Below, piece after piece: positions 15,606 through 25,080 of a stretch of 64,000 nucleotides of DNA (its first letter is position 1; each line of letters begins with the position of its first letter). The notes beneath the pieces are model-generated. The model worked only from the letters and a program-made list of their open reading frames with translations. It made no database searches and had not been told where the DNA came from. The stretch is from the NCBI GenBank assembly GCA_016194975.1, contig JACQAM010000022.1, positions 124,001 to 188,000 on the forward strand, given 5' to 3'. The DNA comes from Bacteroidota bacterium. GTDB taxonomy: Bacteria > Bacteroidota > Bacteroidia > Palsa-965. The position numbers were made by a program, and so were the translations under genes.

Positions 15606-16871
15606 TTACTCCACCACTACTTTTTTAGAATAGCTCATTTCTTCATTGTGAATATTCACAAGATAAATTCCGGGAGCGAGATCAGTGGTATTCACTTTCG
15701 TTTTTCCATCAGCAGAAAGTTTTTCAGAACGCACGAGTTGGCCGGTCGGAGAATAAAGATCCATTACAAATCCATTTCCTTCGAGCCGCTCTGCATTAAC
15801 CGTGAAATTTCCGGAAGCAGGATTCGGATAAATTCCAATGAGCGGCGCAAGCGCGGGAAGATCATTCACCGCAACAGGATTGGAATAAGAACAGTCGAGC
15901 GCATCGCCGCACACATAATGCACAAGAAAATTTCTCGAGATCACAAGTGTTGTATCATAATAAGCAGGATTGCTCACTTCGGGCGTGTGATCCTGTCCTT
16001 CGTAAGTTTCAAAACAATGTTCAATACCAAGATTTGTAAGACGCGCATCAACAGAATGCGAACCATCCACCATCAGCAATGGATAAGTGCCGAGCAAATA
16101 AATAATAGCAGAGCCATAAGGAACAGTTCCGTCCTGGTCACCATGAAAAAGCATGGCGGGCATATTGCCGGCAGCTATCCAGGAAGTATCTCCGATAGCG
16201 CCGCAAATTTCTATCACGCCCCGGAACGAAGAAGAGTAACCCTGGTTTCCGCTGAGTCCTTCTATTCCTCCATTGAGTCCGTAATGATTTACCGTATCAG
16301 CATAAACAGGAAATTCACTCATGTTATCCATGTACGACATGTGCAGCGCGGTGATCGCTCCTGCAGAAACGCCCATAAAAAATATTTTTGAAGTGTCGAT
16401 GCGGTATGAATTTCCATTGACAGCAACATCTTTTTTGAAAAAACGGACCGCCGCTTTTCCATCGTGCACAGCGCGGATCACTGACCCTGCTGCATCAACA
16501 CTGTCGGGTGTGCCGAATGGAAAATTGGTCATTCCCACACGGTAATCAATGGAGGCGACCACGTATCCCATTTTTGCAAAGTCGTGACAGAATGGAACAA
16601 CATCAGTTCCGGTTTTTGATCCGCCGAGAAAATTTCCGCCATGCATCAGGATCACCAATGGCCGATTGGTACTCGTGTCCATTTTCGGAAAATACATATC
16701 GAGTTTGAGCGTAGTCACTGCATTTGATAAATTCACATTCGAACCATAAACGATATTCGACACGATGCTGTCCTGGTAAATAAAATCGCGATAGTGAAGT
16801 CCGTTACAGGTTTGAGAAAAGAGAAAAGAGAACGGAGAGCTGAGCAGTGCAAAGAGTAAAATTTTTTTCAT
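15606..16871 (-). CDS. Secreted alpha/beta hydrolase (esterase-like) with T9SS sorting domain
   Basis: 421 residues. A signal peptide (1-19) is followed by an alpha/beta hydrolase domain of the BD-FAE/carboxylesterase type: the oxyanion motif MHGGNF, the nucleophile elbow GVSAGA, an Asp in HGDQDGTVPYG and a late His (EGQDHTPE) as the charge-relay residue. Residues from about 350 on are a type A T9SS C-terminal sorting domain (IYPNPASGNFTV... MDLYSPTGQLV... GIYLVNI). The enzyme should be exported by Sec and then moved to or through the outer membrane by T9SS. Substrate unknown. It starts 27 nt after the FadL gene. Confidence 0.88.
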   Translation of the reverse strand: MKKILLFALLSSPFSFLFSQTCNGLHYRDFIYQDSIVSNIVYGSNVNLSNAVTTLKLDMYFPKMDTSTNRPLVILMHGGNFLGGSKTGTDVVPFCHDFAKMGYVVASIDYRVGMTNFPFGTPDSVDAAGSVIRAVHDGKAAVRFFKKDVAVNGNSYRIDTSKIFFMGVSAGAITALHMSYMDNMSEFPVYADTVNHYGLNGGIEGLSGNQGYSSSFRGVIEICGAIGDTSWIAAGNMPAMLFHGDQDGTVPYGSAIIYLLGTYPLLMVDGSHSVDARLTNLGIEHCFETYEGQDHTPEVSNPAYYDTTLVISRNFLVHYVCGDALDCSYSNPVAVNDLPALAPLIGIYPNPASGNFTVNAERLEGNGFVMDLYSPTGQLVRSEKLSADGKTKVNTTDLAPGIYLVNIHNEEMSYSKKVVVE

Positions 16872-16898
16872 GATGGGAATTATTGAGGGTTGAAATTT

Positions 16899-18119
16899 TT
16901 AAAGTTGAATGCTGAATCCGATCCCGGGTGCAATGACACGCGTTTTGTAAGTTCCGGAAAATCCGGTTTCGAGATTGGTGTCGGTTCTTTTCATTGCTTC
17001 AATGTACAACAATGAAAGATCAAGTGAAACTTTTTTTGTGGCTTTAACACTTGCTCCGCAGGTTACACCAATGCGGTCGGCGTCCGGCGTTTCAGGAGTG
17101 AGATATCCATCGGGAACAGGAGTATGATCATAATAAATTCCCATTCGCACTGTGCAGGAATTATCAATCGTGTATTGCGCGCCGGTGCGTATGATGTACG
17201 TGTCCTTGTACATGCGCGCGGAACTCACATCAGTAAGTTTGTCGGTATTGTCTTTGAAATCGATGCGAAGTGAATCATAACTGTGCCAGCCAATGAAATT
17301 AAGATCACAAGCCAGTTTTATTTTTCCACAAGCGTACCCAATCCCTGCATTCGCCACGTAAGGAAGTTTTATTTCCGATTTAAAAGTGGTCGGCGGAAAA
17401 TAAGCAGCGAGAGAATTAGGAACGGAAAAATTTGCAAATCCATCCACCACTTTCACTGTTACAGATGAGCGGAAAGAAATTCCCGCACTCCAGCGGTCAT
17501 TCATTTTAAAAAATAATCCTGCATTGTATCCGGTTCCTGTTGCAACGCCGTCGAGCACCGCTTTGCCATAATGGCCCGCTGTATCCTGTACGGGAATTCC
17601 CTTCTGCAATTCGAAACTTCCGGATGCATAAATGAAACCGACACCGATCCCGATATGATCATTGATCTTATAGGAAAAAGTAGGTTGGGTGAAAATTGTT
17701 TTGAGCGCAATTTCCTGGATCAGGAATTCTCCTTTCCAGTCTTCGGGCCACACTGCTTTGCTTCCGAACGGGGTGTAAACAGCAATTCCCGCAGTGAGAT
17801 TTTTGAATTTGTAAGACATGAATAATTCAAATGGAGTTCCTACATGATGCAGCATCGTGTCGGTATAAATTCCAGGCGCCGGTTCGCGATAAATGGTTCT
17901 CGGAACAAGGAAAGAACTTCCGGCTGTAAAAGAAAATCCCGGATTTAAAAATCCCGCCATCCCCGGATTGAAAAACAAACAGGAATTATCGAGCAGTAAC
18001 CCGGTTCCGCAATGTCCCATTCCCAGTTGTTTTTGTCCCTGGGCATTCAATTGGAATCCGCCGGCGTGCACGAGAAGAGTAAGCAGTAAGCAGGAGGTAG
18101 TAAGCAGGAGGTGGCGCAT
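16899..18119 (-). CDS. FadL/OmpP1-type outer-membrane transporter
   Basis: 406 residues from the ATG at 18119 (a TTG two codons upstream is less likely). A signal peptide is followed by GGFQLNAQGQKQLGMGHCG, the FadL hatch-like N-terminus, then GLLLDNSCLFFNPGMAGFL, matching the conserved SxxFxNPAG segment. The rest is alternating beta strands ending in a terminal aromatic/Leu strand (GIGFSIQL). FadL proteins carry hydrophobic compounds such as fatty acids through the outer membrane. Being upstream of and close to the esterase and TPR array, it could share a transcript, which would suggest uptake linked to hydrolysis of an ester substrate; that link is inference. Confidence 0.85.
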   Translation of the reverse strand: MRHLLLTTSCLLLTLLVHAGGFQLNAQGQKQLGMGHCGTGLLLDNSCLFFNPGMAGFLNPGFSFTAGSSFLVPRTIYREPAPGIYTDTMLHHVGTPFELFMSYKFKNLTAGIAVYTPFGSKAVWPEDWKGEFLIQEIALKTIFTQPTFSYKINDHIGIGVGFIYASGSFELQKGIPVQDTAGHYGKAVLDGVATGTGYNAGLFFKMNDRWSAGISFRSSVTVKVVDGFANFSVPNSLAAYFPPTTFKSEIKLPYVANAGIGYACGKIKLACDLNFIGWHSYDSLRIDFKDNTDKLTDVSSARMYKDTYIIRTGAQYTIDNSCTVRMGIYYDHTPVPDGYLTPETPDADRIGVTCGASVKATKKVSLDLSLLYIEAMKRTDTNLETGFSGTYKTRVIAPGIGFSIQL

Positions 18120-18151
18120 TTTCAAATGTAAGTATTGGTAACGAATTAAGA

Positions 18152-18230
18152 ATGGAAGATAGACGACGGACTGATTTAAATGATGGGAACTAATTCTATC
18201 TCAAATATTGGCATCAAGTCCATCTTCCAT
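18152..18230. repeat. 79-bp palindromic intergenic repeat, copy 1
   Basis: It is bounded by perfect 9-bp inverted ends ATGGAAGAT (18152-18160) / ATCTTCCAT (18222-18230). Its interior (GGACTGATTT then ATGGGA-TAATTC) matches, in opposite orientation, the element at 30718-30807. Another short repeat, ATCTGTATATCTGTAATCC, follows at about 18256. Confidence 0.7.
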
Positions 18231-18380
18231 AAGCGTGATGACCGACGCACAATCTGTATATCTGTAATCCTCCCTAATCTTTTTCATCCCCCTTTAAACC
18301 CTGTTCATCGAACGGCGTCTTAAGATCAACAAACCGGTTCCGCAAAAAACAAAATCAATAATCTTCTAAAAAATAAAACC

Positions 18381-19283
18381 ATGAACGCTCAGAGATTTTT
18401 CACCGCAACAATAGGAGTAGCCATGATCGCCGCTCTTGCTTTTACTGCCTGCAGAAAAGATGAAACCGAAGAAGAAACTTCTTCTTCCGAAGACCACGCG
18501 ATGCTTGAACGCACCGACCATGATATCACTTCCATGTCCGGGCAAGCCGCTGATATTACAGGAAGTTCACTTTCCAATTACAGAACAGGTGCCGATGAAA
18601 GTATTCTTTCCAATGGATGCGCAACCATTACGCGCGATTCTGCAAATCATACCGTGACCATTACTTTCAATGGAGGAACCTGCCAGGATGGACGCACGCG
18701 GAGCGGATCACTGCTCATCGATTATTCTGCATCTACCAATGGAGCGATGCATTATCGTGATCCCGGTTTTGTGTGCAGCGTTACTTCGAATAATTATGTG
18801 GTGGACGGAAATGCGGTGAACATCATCACCAAAGTGATCACCAATACTACACCATTCGGGTTCGATGCGCTCACTACAAATCTCACCTGGCACATTGTTG
18901 CTCACGTTTCTGTTACCAAATCTGCGGGAGGAACCATCGACTGGAATTGCGACCGCACAAAAGAATTGCTGAATACTTCTGACGCGAATGTTTATCACGG
19001 TTCTGCGCAACCCATCAGCTGGAATCTTGCCCGTATCGGCCTCACGGGATCTTCACATGGCACATGCGCAGACGGAGAATCATTCACAGGAAATATAACG
19101 AGCCAGCTCATCCGCGATTTCGGTGGTTGCAACATTGGCGGGAAATACCCGATCATACAGGGAGCGATTGATTTCACAAAAGGAACACGCCCCGTGCGCC
19201 ACATCGATTTCGGAAACGGAGCGTGTGATGATCTTGCAACAGTTACAGTGAACAATCATACAAGAACGATTACGTTGCATTGA
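18381..19283 (+). CDS. Hypothetical lipoprotein
   Basis: 300 residues. The signal sequence ends in a good lipobox (AFTAC, Cys24) followed by RKDETEEE, an acidic stretch common in surface-exposed Bacteroidota lipoproteins. The rest consists of two similar beta-rich halves: TITFNGGTCQDGRTRSG near residue 100 and IDFGNGACDDLATVTVNNH at the end resemble each other, each with a C-x-DG/D motif. No known catalytic motif. A 255-nt gap with short repeats precedes it and a terminator follows. Function unknown. Confidence 0.65.
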   Translation: MNAQRFFTATIGVAMIAALAFTACRKDETEEETSSSEDHAMLERTDHDITSMSGQAADITGSSLSNYRTGADESILSNGCATITRDSANHTVTITFNGGTCQDGRTRSGSLLIDYSASTNGAMHYRDPGFVCSVTSNNYVVDGNAVNIITKVITNTTPFGFDALTTNLTWHIVAHVSVTKSAGGTIDWNCDRTKELLNTSDANVYHGSAQPISWNLARIGLTGSSHGTCADGESFTGNITSQLIRDFGGCNIGGKYPIIQGAIDFTKGTRPVRHIDFGNGACDDLATVTVNNHTRTITLH

Positions 19284-19328
19284 CAATTTGAAATTTGAAA
19301 ATTAATAAAGTGTGTGTAGGATTGAAGC

Positions 19329-19356
19329 GCCGGTCTTGGGAGAGGCCGGCGTTTTT
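19329..19356 (+). terminator. Rho-independent terminator after the lipoprotein gene
   Basis: A GC-rich stem CGCCGG-CT / AGGCCGGCG with an 8-nt loop is followed by a T-rich run, 45 nt after the stop at 19283. Confidence 0.75.
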
Positions 19357-19501
19357 CTTTTAGTACCAACTACGAAATCGACGAATTGCGAAATACAAAC
19401 ACTACGAATATGCTGATTTATTACAGGAACAGAATGTGCAGCTTTTTCGTTTAATGAATAGAGGCGTCCATAATTTACAATCAGGTAATCCGCAATCAAT
19501 T

Positions 19502-19509
19502 TATCTTTG
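19502..19509 (+). promoter_or_regulatory. Bacteroidota -7 promoter element before the CapA-like gene
   Basis: TATCTTTG fits the phylum's TAnnTTTG -7 consensus exactly and ends 6 nt before the ATG at 19516. A transcript starting there would be leaderless or nearly so. No clear -33 TTTG box is visible. Confidence 0.55.
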
Positions 19510-19515
19510 TTCCCC

Positions 19516-20760
19516 ATGTCAGTAATAGCTTTCAAAATATTTTCTTTTCGGCGCGAACGCGTGAGTATCCCTTTTGAGATTTTCGGTGTGAGTTTGATTT
19601 TTCTTTTTTCTTTTTCGGCAATTCTGCTTGACGAGACTTACGAAAAAAATATTACTGCTGATAACAATTCCAATTCCTCTTATTTACTGCCTGCTGCTAA
19701 AGATTCCTCCGTTACCATCACACTCAGCTTCATCGGCGATCTCATGTGCCATGTGCCGCAAATAAATAATGCACGGCAAAGCGACGGCACTTTTGATTTC
19801 AATCCGAGCTTCAAAGAGATCACGCAATATTTATCCGCTGCAGATATCACGATGGGAAATCTCGAATGCACATTCGCTGGATCCGGTCATCCGTATCAGG
19901 GTTATCCGGCATTCAATGCGCCGGATGCTTATCTCTCAGCAATTAAAAATGCAGGAATAGATTTTCTCTGCACGGCAAATAATCACAGCATGGATACGGG
20001 TGAGGAAGGATTGCTGCGTACGGTGAAAAAAGTCCGCGAGAATGGTTTTTCTTCAACGGGAACGTTTGTTTCGCAAAGCGATCGTGATTCCATTCGCATT
20101 CTTGATATCAAGGGAATAAAAGTGGCGGTGCTTAATTACACTTACGGAACCAATGGCGCATACCCGTCCGCAGATCATGCGTACATGCTCAATGTGGCCG
20201 ACAGCGCGCTCGTGCATGATGATGTGACGCGTGCGCGCGCAATGAACGCCGACATTGTTCTTGTGTTTTATCATTGGGGGAAAGAAAATAACCCGGACCC
20301 GATAGCAAGGCAGGATACAATGTTTCACTGGGCGGCCGATGCCGGTGCAGATCTTGTGATCGGCTCGCATCCGCATGTGCTGGAGCCGGTGTTGTATTAT
20401 AAGACAACCGCAGGCGCTAAGCTTGATTCGGGTATCGTGGCATGGTCGCTGGGAAATTTTTTATCGAACCAGTACTGGCGTTACACCGATGGAGCGATGA
20501 TACTTACCGTGTCGCTCACGAAAAATATTACGACCGGGAAGATCTCATTGGCAAAAGCAGAATATCTGCCCACCGCCGTTTGCCGCTCCGATGATAATTC
20601 CATCCGCCAGCACGTAGTGATTCCTGCGCAATGGTGTGAAAGTGATTCGATGCCGTCGTGGATAAATGATGTGTACAAAACAAAATTGTGTGAATCTTAT
20701 AATGATACGAAGACGATGATGGGGAAAAGTCAGAAGCTGGTGATGGACACGTTGCGGTAG
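19516..20760 (+). CDS. CapA-family (PGA_cap) metallophosphoesterase-like protein
   Basis: 414 residues from the ATG at 19516; a TTG at 19507 lies inside the -7 element and is rejected. An N-terminal membrane anchor (about 20-40) is followed by the CapA domain: SFIGDLMCH, TMGNLECTF, CTANNHSMDTGE, VFYHWGKE and IGSHPHVLEP carry the Asp/His/Asn metal ligands of this calcineurin-like fold in order. CapA/PgsA proteins take part in poly-gamma-glutamate capsule synthesis, but many family members have no such partners, and no pgsB/C homologues are near. Location is inner membrane with an external domain. The family call is strong; the substrate is unknown. Confidence 0.85.
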   Translation: MSVIAFKIFSFRRERVSIPFEIFGVSLIFLFSFSAILLDETYEKNITADNNSNSSYLLPAAKDSSVTITLSFIGDLMCHVPQINNARQSDGTFDFNPSFKEITQYLSAADITMGNLECTFAGSGHPYQGYPAFNAPDAYLSAIKNAGIDFLCTANNHSMDTGEEGLLRTVKKVRENGFSSTGTFVSQSDRDSIRILDIKGIKVAVLNYTYGTNGAYPSADHAYMLNVADSALVHDDVTRARAMNADIVLVFYHWGKENNPDPIARQDTMFHWAADAGADLVIGSHPHVLEPVLYYKTTAGAKLDSGIVAWSLGNFLSNQYWRYTDGAMILTVSLTKNITTGKISLAKAEYLPTAVCRSDDNSIRQHVVIPAQWCESDSMPSWINDVYKTKLCESYNDTKTMMGKSQKLVMDTLR

Positions 20761-21001
20761 AAATTTATTTTCATCAACTTATTTATTTTCATTTTCTCAT
20801 TGGAGAAAACAACTTTCAGAATTCACTTTTACAATCCTTGAATCCCTGAATTTTGAAAAATTTAATGCATACGTCATTTGCCGTATTCGAATTTTCATTA
20901 ACAGATTTTTACAACACACAGGGTGGCTTTGGTTCGATGTTCGCGTTAGGAGTTCAGACCGCACGAAAAACGTACGGCACCAAAACAAAAAACGAAACAA
21001 A

Positions 21002-21688
21002 ATGAAAAAGCACATCATCCTTCCGATCCTCGCTGCAATGGTAGCAGGAACAATTTCTTTGAACGCCGGTAATATTAAAATTAAAGCGATCGATGAAACA
21101 CCCACTAAGGCAACAGAACTTTCCAACAAGGCATTCTGGTGCATGATCCTCAACTTCACGAACGAGGATTCCTTAAAGTATGCCGTTTCACTCTGCGACC
21201 AGGCGATCGCGCTTGATCCCGATCTGATCGATGCGTACTTCAATCGCGCTGATGCAAGATATTTCATGGGCGATTATGCAAATGCGCTGAAAGATTTTGA
21301 CATCACTGTAGAAAAACGCGGACACGCAGATGATTTCCAGTACAGAGGCGAATGCAAGTACAACCTGAATGATTTCGAAGGTGCGCTCGCTGACTTTACG
21401 AAAGCAGCTGATCTCGGAGAATCTTCAACAGAATCCGGCGCAAGTCTCGCCATGAAAGATGCGAACGTACTTGGAATCGCATTCTATAATGCGAACAATT
21501 ATGATAAAGCGGTGACAGCATTCAAGATCTCTGTGAATGCAACAACAACCGGAACCAATCTTTATAACCTTGCTAATTCCGAATATTTAGCAGGAGATCA
21601 TTCTACAGCAATCAACGACTGGCACCGCAGTATGAAAATGGGAGACAAGGACGCGAAGAAAGCTTACAAAAAATACCGCAAGACCTGA
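21002..21688 (+). CDS. Periplasmic TPR protein
   Basis: 228 residues. A Sec signal peptide (cleavage near LNAGN) is followed by about four classic 34-residue TPRs: SLCDQAIALDPDLIDAYFNRADARYF and similar, ending in a weaker repeat (TAINDWHRSMKMGDKDAKKAY). It is not related to the 40-residue TPRs of the array at 5-15 kb. It probably acts as a protein-protein scaffold in the periplasm. Monocistronic: a 241-nt leader lies upstream and a terminator downstream. Confidence 0.75.
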   Translation: MKKHIILPILAAMVAGTISLNAGNIKIKAIDETPTKATELSNKAFWCMILNFTNEDSLKYAVSLCDQAIALDPDLIDAYFNRADARYFMGDYANALKDFDITVEKRGHADDFQYRGECKYNLNDFEGALADFTKAADLGESSTESGASLAMKDANVLGIAFYNANNYDKAVTAFKISVNATTTGTNLYNLANSEYLAGDHSTAINDWHRSMKMGDKDAKKAYKKYRKT

Positions 21689-21709
21689 AGAGACGGATGA
21701 TGAGTGGAG

Positions 21710-21744
21710 CCCGGCCGAGGATTATTCCGAAGCCGGGTTTTTTT
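21710..21744 (+). terminator. Rho-independent terminator after the TPR gene
   Basis: CCCGGC (21710-21715) pairs with GCCGGG (21732-21737), followed by a seven-base T run, 22 nt after the stop at 21688. Confidence 0.75.
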
Positions 21745-21762
21745 GCGTACATGCCGGCGAAT

Positions 21763-21828
21763 GGGGGAACGAATTACGAATGGGGGAACGAAATGCGAAT
21801 AGGAACGAAAATGCGAATTACGAATAGT
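21763..21828. repeat. Dispersed GCGAAT repeat (59-bp family), single degenerate copy
   Basis: GGGGGAACGAA units followed by TGCGAATAGG and CGAAAATGCGAA match the consensus of the tandem array at 48882-49110. The copy lies between the terminator of the TPR gene and the end of the transglycosylase gene. Confidence 0.7.
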
Positions 21829-21911
21829 TGTGTAAGGGCGATTTTTTTTTCGCAATGTGCATATTCGAAGTGTGCGGGGTTGTGAGCAGAGATTTGTAAT
21901 TCGTACCCCTC

Positions 21912-23450
21912 TCAGATTTTTGCGATTTTTATTTTATCGCCGGCATGCATCACGAAATGATCGCCGAATCCATTCAGCTTTTTGAGCTGCTCGACTGAAA
22001 CTCCTGTTGATTTTGAAATGGTATAAAGATTATCACCTTTCTTCACGGTGTAGTATTTGTATTTCGCGCCGGAAGAATTCGGTGCAGGATCATTTTTCCC
22101 GGGATCGGGATCGGAAGTTTTTGTCTTCGTGGAATTTTTCTGCGCGTCTGTTGATGTGCTGCCTGATTTTTCTTTCGGATCTTTTTCGGCGGTGTCGGAG
22201 TCCGTGGAAGAAGAAACTCTTTCCGGTGTGTAGATCACTAATTTTTGTCCGGGTTTTATATAATTACTTTTCAATCCATTCCATGCGCGTATATCAGTCA
22301 CCGAACATTTATATCGCCGCGCAATGGAAGTGATCGTTTCTCCTTTTTTCACGGTGTGTGTGGTTTTCACTTCCACAATGGCCATTGCAGCCATCGCGGT
22401 ATCTTTTTTAATATAATCGTAGATCGCCTGCTCATTTGTTACAAACGGCCCGACTTTATCAATGGGAAGAACTAATTTGTACGGTTCGGTGAATGAGTAT
22501 GGAATTACATCGAGTTTATATTCCGGATTTAAAAATTCCAATTCATCCTGCGAAACAGCAAGCACTGCTTCTATCTGCGAAAAAGTAACCTGCTGTTTTA
22601 CGGCCACAGTATCGATATCGGAAAATGCTTTTCGGGGAATGGCAGAATACAAATTATGTTCGAGATGATAACTCATCACATAATTCGCGGCGATGAATGC
22701 AGGAACGTACGCTTGTGTTTCTTTCGGAAGAAAAGGACGGATTTCCCAATAAGATTTTTTTCCTCCACCCGCGCGGCGAATTGCTTTGTTCACAGTTCCC
22801 GGCCCTGCATTGTATGCAGCAAGCACCATTTGCCAGTCGCCGAACATATTGTACAGATCACGCAAACACTGGCACGCCGCTTCGGTAGAACGATACGGAT
22901 CGCAACGTTCATCTACATAAGAACTCACTTCGAGATCATACATTTTTCCGGTGGTGTACATGAATTGCCAGAGCCCGCGCGCGCCTGCATGTGAAGTTGC
23001 AGAAGGATTGAGAGCAGATTCTATTACCGGGAGATTTTTCAGTTCGAGCGGAAGATTGTATTTGTCGAGCTGTTCTTCGAAGATCGGATCATACAATTGC
23101 GAAAGCCCGAGCATTTTTTCTACGAGCGGGCGTTTCTTCACCACGTAAAGATTAATGTAAGTCTGCACATCTTCATTGTAAATAAGATCGAACGGCGAAG
23201 CGGCATTGAGTTTTGCAAGACGCGATTCTACAACAGCCGGATCAGCCGTGGGAATACTGTCGGCGGCATAATGAAATTTATTGTTGTGTTGTGTTTGCTG
23301 TTTCGGCAGCGATTCAATGTAGCGGTTGTGCGCAAGACTGTCGAGCATGGCCGCAATAGGATCGTCTGAAAATTTCAACGAGTCGGACTGCGCGTTCAGA
23401 AATCCTCCGATAAATAAAATACCTGTCAGCAGTGAAATTCCTCTCAGCAT
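21912..23450 (-). CDS. Membrane-bound lytic murein transglycosylase (MltD-like) with LysM repeats
   Basis: 512 residues from the ATG at 23450. After a signal peptide (1-21), an SLT domain spans about 120-270: the catalytic Glu is in NLPVIESALNPSATSHAGARGLWQF and AAYNAGPG is the other family hallmark. Two LysM domains follow, at about 355-400 (HTVKKGETITSIARRYK) and 460-510 (YTVKKGDNLYTISKSTG), separated by a Ser/Thr/Lys/Asp-rich linker. Such enzymes cut the MurNAc-GlcNAc bond to form 1,6-anhydro ends; LysM binds glycan. It lacks a lipobox, unlike E. coli MltD, and is probably periplasmic. Confidence 0.9.
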   Translation of the reverse strand: MLRGISLLTGILFIGGFLNAQSDSLKFSDDPIAAMLDSLAHNRYIESLPKQQTQHNNKFHYAADSIPTADPAVVESRLAKLNAASPFDLIYNEDVQTYINLYVVKKRPLVEKMLGLSQLYDPIFEEQLDKYNLPLELKNLPVIESALNPSATSHAGARGLWQFMYTTGKMYDLEVSSYVDERCDPYRSTEAACQCLRDLYNMFGDWQMVLAAYNAGPGTVNKAIRRAGGGKKSYWEIRPFLPKETQAYVPAFIAANYVMSYHLEHNLYSAIPRKAFSDIDTVAVKQQVTFSQIEAVLAVSQDELEFLNPEYKLDVIPYSFTEPYKLVLPIDKVGPFVTNEQAIYDYIKKDTAMAAMAIVEVKTTHTVKKGETITSIARRYKCSVTDIRAWNGLKSNYIKPGQKLVIYTPERVSSSTDSDTAEKDPKEKSGSTSTDAQKNSTKTKTSDPDPGKNDPAPNSSGAKYKYYTVKKGDNLYTISKSTGVSVEQLKKLNGFGDHFVMHAGDKIKIAKI

Positions 23451-23605
23451 CAACGGGAGCTTTTCAGTTTATACGTTGAAATCCACGAAAAAGTACGTGT
23501 ACTTGCCACAAAGATCGTCTGCATTGTTCTAATATTCAAAGGGAAATAATCTGTTTATTAGCTATGGATTGTTAAAAAGGGGGAGGGAGGATTACAGATT
23601 CTTCC

Positions 23606-25027
23606 CTAAAGCGATTGCAAATATTTCGCAAAGGCGAACATTTTTCCTTCTTCAAAATATTTTCCCATCAGTTGTACTCCGAATGGAAGTCCGGCAGAAG
23701 TTTTTCCAGCAGGAACCGAGATCGCCGGAACTCCGGCAAGATTGGCCTGCACCGTGAAAATATCTTCGAGATACATTTTGATCGGGTCAGCAGAATTGGC
23801 GCCGAATTCAAATGCAGTTCCCGGTGTTGTCGGAAGAAGAATAAGATCATACGCTTTCAGAATTTCTTCTGTTTTATCGCGAAGCAATCGTCTAACTTTT
23901 TGTCCTTTGGAATAATAGGCATCGTAATATCCTGCGCTCAGTACAAATGTTCCAAGCATAATTCGCCGCTGCACTTCGGCACCGAATCCTTCACTGCGTG
24001 ATTTTTTGTAAGTCGATTCAAGATCACCTGCATTTTTACTGCGGTATCCGTAACGGATCCCATCGTAACGAGCAAGATTAGAGGAAGCTTCCGCCGTAGT
24101 GAGGACATAATAAGTGGGAACGAGATAATCAAGGAAAGGAAAACGCACCGCTTCTACCGTGTGTCCGTCTGACTTTAATTTGTCAATGATATTTTCAATC
24201 CGCGTTTTTATTTCCGGATCGAGCCCGTCTTTTTCGAGACAATCGGCGAGATAAGCAACGCGTATTTTTTCAGGATGCGAAAGTTGTTTCGAATATTCTG
24301 CAACAGGTTTTGATGAAAGCGTAGAATCATATTCATCTTTTCCTGCGATCACTTCCAGTATTTTTGCTGCATCGTCAACGTTGTTTGTCAATGGGCCCAC
24401 CTGGTCGAAAGAAGATGCATAGGCAATGATTCCCCAGCGGGAAACTCTTCCATACGTTGGTTTCATTCCCACAATTCCGCAGAATGATGCGGGCTGGCGA
24501 ATGGATCCGCCGGTATCTGTTCCCAATGCAGCGAGACAAAGCCCGGCAGCCACTGCAGTTGCACTTCCACCGGAAGATCCGCCGGGAACGCGTTTTACAT
24601 CGTGCGGATTTTTCACATTTCCGAATGCCGAATTTTCGTTGGAAGATCCCATTGCAAATTCATCGCAGTTGGTTCTTCCAATGATGATCGCATCTTCTGC
24701 GAGCAAGCGCTCGACCACGGTGGAAGAATACGGAGAAATAAATCCTTCCAGAATTTTTGATGACGCGGAAACTTTGTGGTCTTTGTAGCAGATGTTGTCT
24801 TTCAGCGCAATTACCATTCCTGCTAATTTCCCTTCATTACCATTCCTGATCTTTTCATCTGCTTCTTTTGCTTTTGCGCGCGCGCTTGCTTCGAAAACTT
24901 CAAGAAAAGCATGGAGATCTTTTTTCTCTTCAATTTTTTTGAGATAATCTTCCACCAATGCAACGCAGGAAATTTTTCCGTCATGCAGATCAGTTTGAAT
25001 TTGAGAAAGGGAAGTGTATGTCTTCAA
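23606..25027 (-). CDS. gatA: Asp-tRNA(Asn)/Glu-tRNA(Gln) amidotransferase subunit A
   Basis: 473 residues, the usual GatA length. The amidase signature is complete: Lys in ALKDNI near residue 77, the Ser-rich GGSSGGSATAVAAG and the TDTGGSIRQPASFCG segment with the catalytic cis-Ser/Ser pair. It supplies ammonia to GatB for transamidation of mischarged tRNA. gatB and gatC are not in the window. No ATG is available near the N-terminus; a TTG at 25027 gives the expected M-K-x-Y-x-SL-x-IQ beginning. It follows tatA by 53 nt on the same strand and may be co-transcribed with it. Confidence 0.95.
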   Translation of the reverse strand: MKTYTSLSQIQTDLHDGKISCVALVEDYLKKIEEKKDLHAFLEVFEASARAKAKEADEKIRNGNEGKLAGMVIALKDNICYKDHKVSASSKILEGFISPYSSTVVERLLAEDAIIIGRTNCDEFAMGSSNENSAFGNVKNPHDVKRVPGGSSGGSATAVAAGLCLAALGTDTGGSIRQPASFCGIVGMKPTYGRVSRWGIIAYASSFDQVGPLTNNVDDAAKILEVIAGKDEYDSTLSSKPVAEYSKQLSHPEKIRVAYLADCLEKDGLDPEIKTRIENIIDKLKSDGHTVEAVRFPFLDYLVPTYYVLTTAEASSNLARYDGIRYGYRSKNAGDLESTYKKSRSEGFGAEVQRRIMLGTFVLSAGYYDAYYSKGQKVRRLLRDKTEEILKAYDLILLPTTPGTAFEFGANSADPIKMYLEDIFTVQANLAGVPAISVPAGKTSAGLPFGVQLMGKYFEEGKMFAFAKYLQSL

Positions 25028-25080
25028 AATTTCGAATTCAGCGTGGCAAATTCAGAAAACCAAAATTCCAATTTGAAGCT

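Noticed and set aside
15648-16391. Plus-strand reading frame of 247 codons within the esterase gene
   Set aside because: Basic, repetitive composition and fully antisense to a protein with clear catalytic motifs and a sorting domain.
19302-19535. Minus-strand reading frame of 77 codons between the lipoprotein and CapA-like genes
   Set aside because: It overlaps a terminator and the next gene's promoter and start, and part of it is intergenic-repeat-like sequence.
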